Assembly (NCBI RefSeq): GCF_036850765.1
Contig: NC_089498.1
Span: 70,100,305-70,164,304, forward strand
Direction of reading: 5' to 3'
Source: Saccopteryx bilineata
Taxonomy: Eukaryota > Chordata > Mammalia > Chiroptera > Emballonuridae
Length of the DNA stretch: 64,000 nucleotides
Below the pieces are notes generated by a model, which ran no database searches, was not told the origin of the DNA, and worked only from the letters and a program-made list of their open reading frames with translations. Of the stretch, positions 58,030 to 64,000 are shown one piece after another (the first letter of the stretch is position 1; each line of letters opens with the position of its first letter). The position numbers were made by a program, and so were the translations under genes.

Positions 58030-58740
58030 TGCAAACTCTGGAGAAGGAAGAAAATCTGGTTTCCACATTTACCACGTATTTCCAGTTAAAAAAAAAATCA
58101 CAGGCATACAAATAATGAAATGTATGGCCCATTTAAAGAAGGAAAACCAATATAGGAAAGTAAAATCATACAACCACTTTGGTGATTTCTTACAAAACTA
58201 ATCATACTATTACAATATTATCCAGCAATTAGGCTCCTTATTATTTATCCAAAGGAGTTAAAAACTTGTGTTCACACAAAATCCTGCAAACAGACATTTA
58301 TAACATAATTAATCATAACTACTTAAAATCAACTAATAAATATATCCTTCAGTAGGTGAATGGATAAAAAAACCATTATACATCCAGACAATTAAATGCT
58401 AAAAAGAAAACAGCAATCAGGTGATGGAAAAACATGGAGGACCTAACTGCATATTACTAAGTGAATAAAAGGCAAGCTTAGAAGGCTATATATATTGTAT
58501 GATTCCAACTATATGATATTCTGAAAAAGACAAAACTATGAGAGTAAAAAGATAAGTGATTACCTGCGTTTAGGTAGGAGGGAGAAATGAATAGGTGAAG
58601 CATGCAGGATTTTTAGGGCAGTGAAATTATTCAATATAATACATCACAGAAATCTGTCTGTACCCTCCATTTAATTTTGTGGTGAACTTAAAACTGCTAT
58701 AAATAAAGTCTTTTCAACCCTAATAAATACCAAATAATGA
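58030..58740 (+). mobile_element. Old L1 3' end
   Basis: TATTTATCCAAAGGAGTTAA, TATCCTTCAGTAGGTGAATG, TATTACTAAGTGAATAAAAG and TTTGTGGTGAACTTAAAACT follow the usual order of an old L1 ORF2 end and 3' UTR. Confidence 0.75.
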
Positions 58741-58789
58741 ATCTTAAAAGACAAAAACAAACAATTATCTTAAAATGCTCAAAAACTGA

Positions 58790-59045
58790 CTGACCAGAGG
58801 TGGTGCAGTGGATAGAGTGTCAACCTGGGATGCTGAGGTCCAAGGTTCAAACCCCTAGGTGGCTGGCTGAAGCTCAAGGTCACTGGCTTAGCTTAAACCC
58901 TGCCCAAGTAAAGGCATGTATGAAAAGCAACCAATAAACAACTAAAGTGAAGCAACTACGAACTGATGTTTCTCATCTCTCTCCTCCCCTTCTCCTTTGT
59001 GTCTCTCTCAAAAACAAAAGAGAATAACACAGCTTTACAAAAAAA
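58790..59045 (+). repeat. SINE-A/C-like variant
   Basis: Head CTGACCAGAGGTGGTGCAGT, AAGCTCAAGGTCACTGGCTT module, and TC-rich end. Diverged. Confidence 0.8.
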
Positions 59046-59221
59046 AAACAAAACCCAAAACTAGAAGAAAATAAAGATTAGAACCGAGATAAATGACAGA
59101 AAGAGAATAGAAACATATATAAAAATAAAAAGAGCAACAAAAACCTTTACAAAGAGCAACAAAATTGACAACACTTTAGCAAGACTGACTAAAAGAATAG
59201 GAATTATTAAAATCATAAATG

Positions 59222-59425
59222 AAGCCTGACCTGTGGTGGCACAGTGATAAAGTACGGTATCAACCTGGAACATTGAGGTCACCAGTTCAAAACCCTGGGC
59301 TTGTCTGGTCAAGGCACATACAGGAAGCAACTACCATGAGTTGATACTTCTGCTTCTCTCCCCTCTTTCTTTCTCTCCCTCTCTTTCTCTCTATCTCCTC
59401 TCTAAAAATCAATAATTTTTTAATC
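59222..59425 (+). repeat. SINE-C
   Basis: GCCTGACCTGTGGTGGCACA head, CCTGGGCTTGTCTGGTCAAG body, TC-rich end with AAAAATCAATAATTTTTT. AAATCATAAATGAA target copies flank it (59211 and 59421). Confidence 0.92.
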
Positions 59426-59632
59426 ATAAATGAAAGTAGAGACATTACTACTAATGCTGCTTAAATAAAAATGGTCATAAGAAAGTACTATACACAATAA
59501 TTTGCCAACAAAATTTGATCTCATAAAAAATCCTAGAAGTACAAAATGTACTCACTATATCAAAAGAAAAAGAAAATTAGAATAGTCCTATAACTGGTAA
59601 AAAGATTAAAACAATCAAAAAACTCCCAACAG

Positions 59633-59972
59633 CCTGACCAGGCGATGGCACAGTGGATAGAGTGTCAGACTGGGACGTGGAGGACCCAGGTTCGAGACCC
59701 CAAGGTCTCCAGCTTGAACACAGGCTCATCTGGTTTGAGCAAAAAGCTCACCAGCTTGGACCCAAGGTCGCTGGCTCAAGCAAGGGGTTCCTCGGTTTGC
59801 TGAAGGCCTGCAGTCAAGGCACATATGAGAAAGCAATCAATGAACAACTAAGGTGTTGCAACGAAAAACTGATGATTGATGCTTGTCATCTCTCTCTGTT
59901 CCTGTCTGTCTGTCCCTCCCTATCTATCCCTTTCACTGACTCTATCTCTGTAAAAAAGGAAGAAAAAAAAAA
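59633..59972 (+). repeat. SINE-A
   Basis: Head GCCTGACCAGGCGATGGCAC and tail CTCTGTAAAAAAGGAAGAAA. ACTCCCAACA / TCTCCCAACA flanks show the insertion site inside L1. Confidence 0.94.
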
Positions 59973-60253
59973 TCTCCCAACAAAGAAAAGCCTTGAACCA
60001 AATGGCTTCACTGGTGAATTAAATCATTTAAAGAACATGAATTCTTACACTTTTTGAAAAAACTTAAGTGGAAACATTCGAACTCATTCTATGAGGCCAG
60101 CGTAATATTGATATAAAAGCCCAAGAAGCACACTACAAAAAATAAATAAATAAAAAAAAATAGAGACCATTATTCCTTATGAACACCAATGCAAAAATTC
60201 TCAAAAGAACACAAACAAACTGAATTCAGTAGCATATTAAAAACACTATACGG

Positions 60254-60525
60254 GTCTGACCAGTGGGTAGTGTTGACCTAGGAAGCTGAGGTCAAAGGTT
60301 CGAAACCGTAAAGTCAATGGCTTGAGCTTGGGCTTGCCGGCTTGAGCAAGGGAGCAAGGGGTTACTGGCTCACTTGAGCCACCTTTCCTCATCAAGGCAT
60401 GTGTGAGAAGCAATCAATGAACAAGTAAAGTGAAGGAACTACCATTCGATGCTTCTCATCTCTCTCCTCCCTCTCTATTTTCCTTCTTGCCTCTCTCAAA
60501 TCAATTCAAAAAAAAAAAAAAAAGG
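60254..60525 (+). repeat. SINE-A-like, diverged
   Basis: GTCTGACCAGTGGGTAGTGT head, GGCTTGAGCTTGGGCTTGCC module, poly-A at 60508-60523. Confidence 0.82.
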
Positions 60526-60684
60526 ATATATGGCATAACCAACTAGAATTTATTCCTGGAATACAAGGATAGTTTAACATACAGAAACCAACCAGTGTAA
60601 TATACAACATAAACAGAATAAAGAAAATACTCACATGATCACCTCAACTGATGCAGATAAAAATTCAAGAGTTGATGCCCTTTC

Positions 60685-60995
60685 ACCTGACCAGGTGGTG
60701 GCACAGTGGATAGAGCATCAGATTGGGACATGGAGGACCCCAAGGACACCAGCTTGAGCTCAGGTTCATCTGGTTTGAGCAAAGCTCACCAGCTTGAGCC
60801 CAAGGTCGCTGGCTTGAGCAAGGGGTCACTTGGTCAGCTGTAGCTCACCTCCCCACCCCTCTTTTATGTCAAGGCACATAATAGAAAGCAATCAATGACA
60901 AACTAAAGTGCCACAATGAAGAATTGATGCTTCTCATCTCTCTCCCTTCCTGTCTGTCCTTACCTGTCCTTCTCTGTCACACACACACAAAAAAA
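60685..60995 (+). repeat. SINE-A
   Basis: ACCTGACCAGGTGGTGGCAC head, CCAAGGTCGCTGGCTTGAGC module, (AC)n then A tail. GATGCCCTTTCA / AATGTCCTTTCA flanks form the target duplication. Confidence 0.92.
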
Positions 60996-61027
60996 GTCAA
61001 TGTCCTTTCATAATAAAAGCGTCAAAC

Positions 61028-61315
61028 TGCCTGATGGGTGGTGGCACTGTGGACAGAGTTTTGACCTGGGACACTGAGGTCAAAACCCCAAAGTTTTCAG
61101 CTTGAGCATGGGATCATCAACATGATCCCATGGTTGCTGGCTTGAAGCCCAAGGTTGCTGGCTTGAGCAAGGGGTCATTGGATTGGCTGGAGCCCCCCCA
61201 AGCAAGGAACATATGAGAAGCAATCAATAAACAACTAAAAGTTCCGCAACTATGAGTTGATGCTTCTCATCTCTCCCCATTCCTGCCTGTCTCTCTCATT
61301 AAAAAGATAAAATAA
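61028..61315 (+). repeat. SINE-A variant
   Basis: TGCCTGATGGGTGGTGGCAC head, ATCAACATGATCCCATGGTT and AAGGTTGCTGGCTTGAGCAA modules, end CTCTCTCATTAAAAAGATAA. Confidence 0.88.
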
Positions 61316-62514
61316 AAGCCCTCAAAAAGAAACAGAAGAAAACTAACTCAACATAATAAAAGCCATCTATAAGAAATCCACAGCAAGCATACTCAGTAAT
61401 GAAAGACTGATAGCTTTCCCTCTAAGATCAAGAACAAGACAAAAATGCCTGCTTTGAGCACTTCTATTAAACTTGGTACTGGAAGTTTTAGCCAGAGCAA
61501 TTAGGCATGGAAAAGAAATAAAAGGCATCTAAATCAGAAAGGAATTAACAAAATTATCTCTGTATACAGATTATGATTTCATATGCAGAAAACGTTAAAG
61601 TATCCACCAAAAAAAACTAGTAGAGCTAATAAAAATCAATATGCAAAACGCAGTTGCATTTCTATACACTAGACAGAACAATCCAAAAAGAAATTAAGAA
61701 AATGCCATTTACAGTATTATCAAAAAGAATAAATATATAAGAATTAACTTAAGCAAAAAGGTAAAGTCAATAAAAACTACAAGATATTACTGAAAAAATT
61801 AAAGATATAAATAAATTAAAAGATATCCCATATTCAGGGATTGGAAAACTTAATATTGTTAAGATGTAAATACTTCCCAAATGAACTACAGATTCAATGC
61901 AATCCCTATAAATCATGAAAATGCAAATTAAAATCATGATTAAGTAATACTACATATCCAAGAATTAAAATATTTAAAAGTTGGACAATACCAAATGGTG
62001 ACAAAGACACCAAATGTCAGGAATTCTCATACAGTACTAATGGGAATGTAAATTGCTATAACCATTTTGGTAAACAGGGTGACATTAACTCACAAAATTC
62101 AAGTTAAGTATCCTCTATAACCCAGCAACTCTATTCTAAGTATATACTTTAGAAATACAAACATCACTTAACAAATGTTCTAAGCAACATTTGTATTGAT
62201 AAAAAAATGGAAGCACTCAAATGCCCATTAGTAATAGAATAATTATTTACACATATAATTAAATATAACACAGCAATGAGACCTAATGATAAGGAGCCAT
62301 AGCTACACATAGGGATAATCATGTAGTATGATGTTAAAAAAAAAAAGTCATGGAAGGCTACCTACAGTGTGATTCCATGTATCTGAAGCTATCAGTGGGT
62401 AAAACTAAACTGTATTGTATAAGGATACATACTAGATCAATAAGAAGCTAAGTGCTTAAACTGAGTTAACTAGTCAAAATACATTTTACCTCTCGGGGTC
62501 TATATAATTTTTTT

Positions 62515-62716
62515 ATTATTTTTAAATTATTTTTTATTGATTATTTTAGAGGTAGGGAGAAGGGGGGAGGGGAAAAGAGAGAAGGAGGTGGGGGGAGAAG
62601 CAGGAAGCATCAACTTAGTTGCTTCTTGTATGTGCCTTGACAGGGAAGCCCAGATTTTCAAACCAAGGACTTCAGTATTCCAGGTCAGAACTTTATCCAC
62701 TGTGCCACCAGAGGTC
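62515..62716 (-). repeat. SINE-C
   Basis: Minus-strand copy: ATTTTTTATTGATTATTTTA tail to GTGCCACCAGAGGTC head. Target copies GGGGTCTATATAATTT (62496) and GGGGTATATATAATTT (62718) flank it. Confidence 0.92.
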
Positions 62717-62734
62717 TTGGGGTATATATAATTT

Positions 62735-62998
62735 AAGCAATCAAAGACAAAGCTCATTTCAAGGTTCTGACTTTTCTATTTACTCCGAACTGGGAATCAA
62801 AAGATCTGTATTCTAATTCAATTTTCACTATTAACTAATCATATATGTTAGTCAATTCCCTTTCTTAAAAAAGGGTGAAAACAAAAAAATCTAGAGTTTC
62901 CCTTCAAGTGTGATGCTATCAACAAAACAGTATTACTTATGTTATATCTTGTCTCAGATAAAGAAAGGTATAATAATCAGTATAAAAAATTTTTTCAC
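62735..62998. other. HERC4: HERC4 intron, unassigned
   Basis: Nothing recognised. Confidence 0.35.
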
Positions 62999-62999
62999 A

Positions 63000-63320
63000 G
63001 CCCTGGCCAGTTGACTCAGTGGATACAGCATTGGCCTGGTGTATGGATATCCTGAATGCAGTTCCTAATCAGAGTACACAAGAGAAGTGACCATTTGCTT
63101 TTCTCCCCCTCCACCTCTGCCTTCCACAGCCAGTGGTTCAATTGGTTGCAGTATTGGCTTGTGCACTGAGGCTTGTGCTCAGTTGGTCCAGGGGTCTGTC
63201 TCAGGCACTAAAAATAGTTTGGCTGATTCGAGCATCAGCCCAAGATGGGGGTTACTAGGTGGATCTTGATCAGGGGACATGCAGAAATCTGTCTCACTAT
63301 CTCCCCTCCTCACACTTAAA
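63000..63320 (+). repeat. SINE-B
   Basis: GCCCTGGCCAGTTGACTCAG head, GTGGATCTTGATCAGGGGAC body, then a TATATACATATATAT end. Diverged. Confidence 0.85.
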
Positions 63321-63457
63321 AATATATACATATATATTTCTCCTGTTAATATGACTACTTAGTAGCACAAATTAGGCATTAGATGAGAATTTTTTATCTT
63401 AGATTACCAGATTCCTTAATAACACATTTTAAAAAATTCTTAGTTTCAGCTGAAACT

Positions 63458-63550
63458 GCCATCTTCCACTAATTTGCAAAAATGACCAACACAAATGGAA
63501 AGAGAAGCATCCCTATATGTTCTCTAGGCCTTTTAGAAAATATGAAGTTG
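63458..63550 (+). pseudogene. RPL21: RPL21 processed-pseudogene 5' fragment
   Basis: GCCATCTTCCACTAATTTGC with AAAATGACCAACACAAATGG matches the end of the RPL21 5' UTR and its first codons (MTNT-x-GKR). TATGTTCTCTAGGCCTTTTA corresponds to YMFSRPFR. A small deletion near 63508 breaks the frame. The match stops at about 63550, where L1 sequence begins. RPL21 encodes a large-subunit ribosomal protein whose mRNA is often retrocopied. This copy has no introns and cannot make a product. Confidence 0.85.
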
Positions 63551-64000
63551 GAGTTACCTCAAAAAATTAAAAACACAACTAACTGCCTTATGACCCAAGG
63601 ATTCCACTTCTGGGAATTTATCCAAAAAAACCCAAAACACTAAGTCAAAAGAATATATGCACCGGCCGCTATGTTCACTGCAGAGTTATTTACAATAGCC
63701 AAGATCTGGAAGCAGCCCAAGTGCCTATCAGCAGATAAGTAGAAAAAAATGCAGTAGTACAAGAGAATGCCACTCCATCCTAAGAAAGAAGAAAACAGTA
63801 CCTTTTGTGACAGCATGAATAGACCTGGAGAGTATTACACTAAGTGAAATAGCTAGTCAGAGAAAGACAAGTACAATATGATTTCACTATATGTAGAATC
63901 TAATGAACAGAACTAACTAACAAGCAAAACAGAGACAGATTCATAGAGTAGGCTGACAGCTGTCAGGGGTGGCTGGGGGGTGTTTGGTAAGAAGGGTGGC
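63551..64000 (+). mobile_element. L1 ORF2 end and 3' UTR joined to RPL21
   Basis: GGAGTTACCTCAAAAAATTA, CCACTTCTGGGAATTTATCC, TTCACTGCAGAGTTATTTAC, then ACTAAGTGAAATAGCTAGTC and a 3' UTR with GACAGCTGTCAGGGGTGGCT. It starts exactly where the RPL21 match ends, in the same orientation, and runs off the window. Confidence 0.85.

Larger units (their letters stand above)
59050..62480 (+). mobile_element. Old L1 ORF2 and 3' end, riddled with SINEs
   Basis: L1 ORF2 pieces occur in order: AGCAAAATTGACAACACTTT (59155), AACTCCCAACAAAGAAAAGC-like sequence (59975), CTGGAATACAAGGATAGTTT (60555), TCTAAGATCAAGAACAAGAC (61420) and GGTGACAAAGACACCAAATG (61998), with 3' end-like sequence to about 62450. At least five SINEs interrupt it. 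No open frame survives. Confidence 0.75.
1..64000 (-). other. HERC4: HERC4 gene body, internal portion
   Basis: HERC4 is a HECT-type E3 ubiquitin ligase with an N-terminal RCC1-like domain. In other mammals it is linked to spermatid maturation and to turnover of Smoothened. Fourteen minus-strand exons chain in phase: 48056-47896, 37730-37654, 37371-37247, 36429-36370, 36220-36109, 35618-35429, 33609-33437, 29328-29209, 20728-20705, 18548-18450, 15420-15253, 15026-14883, 863-697 and 62-1. Together they give 1682 nt, about 560 codons, without a stop. Introns are kept and splice sites intact, so this is the real locus and not a processed copy. I chose HERC4 over HERC3 because the RCC1 exon and the linker match my memory of HERC4. 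Start codon, first RCC1 repeats and catalytic cysteine are outside the window. Confidence 0.95.

Noticed and set aside
1..64000. CRISPR arrays, operons, phage or endogenous retrovirus genes
   Set aside because: No regularly spaced repeats and no gag/pol/env-like frames were seen. The repeats are dispersed and the only reverse-transcriptase sequence is L1. The region is an ordinary vertebrate gene with introns.

Overview
This window is a piece of a mammalian nuclear genome and almost certainly a bat. It holds intron-split exons, dense tRNA-derived SINEs of the type seen in bats, L1 LINEs of several ages, and short hAT and Tc1/mariner elements. The SINE heads lack the second box pattern I associate with vesper-bat VES elements and look more like horseshoe/roundleaf-bat SINEs. 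I lean to Rhinolophoidea, with moderate confidence only.

The only protein-coding gene I can support is HERC4 on the minus strand, an E3 ubiquitin ligase with an N-terminal RCC1-like domain and a C-terminal HECT domain. Fourteen exons are visible. They run from 48056 (end of the RCC1-like domain) down to position 1 (middle of the HECT N-lobe). All junctions have AG/GT splice sites, phases match throughout, and the exons join into about 560 residues with no stop. The first RCC1 repeats lie beyond 64000. The HECT C-lobe with the catalytic cysteine lies left of position 1. A 24-nt microexon (20705-20728) sits between the linker and the HECT-proximal exons.

Region by region: 1-2440 holds the two leftmost exons and plain AT-rich intron. 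2440-14490 is one 14-kb intron filled with two old, heavily nested L1 elements. 14880-29330 holds five exons in SINE-rich introns, with Tigger, hAT and mariner-like short elements. 33430-37730 is a compact cluster of six exons. 37731-47895 is a SINE-rich intron ending at the last RCC1 exon (47896-48056). 48057-64000 is intron 5' of that exon. It contains a near-full-length L1 (about 50985-57995) antisense to HERC4, with a SINE in its ORF1 and a truncated 7SL RNA copy in its ORF2. Beyond it lie an older L1 riddled with SINEs and, at the right edge, what looks like an RPL21 mRNA fragment fused to an L1 3' end.

I found no dedicated new gene system. The points most worth a second look are the RPL21-L1 chimera, the tailless 7SL copy, the HERC4 microexon with UGC motifs, and several composite or repeated insertion sites. 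SINE family names used below (A, B, C, D) are my own labels. SINE-A is the long element with head GCCTGACCAGGCGGTGGCG. SINE-B has head CCCTGGCCGGTTGGCTCAGC. SINE-C is short with head GCCTGACCTGTGGTGGCGC. SINE-D has head CCAGATAGCTCAGTTGGTTA.
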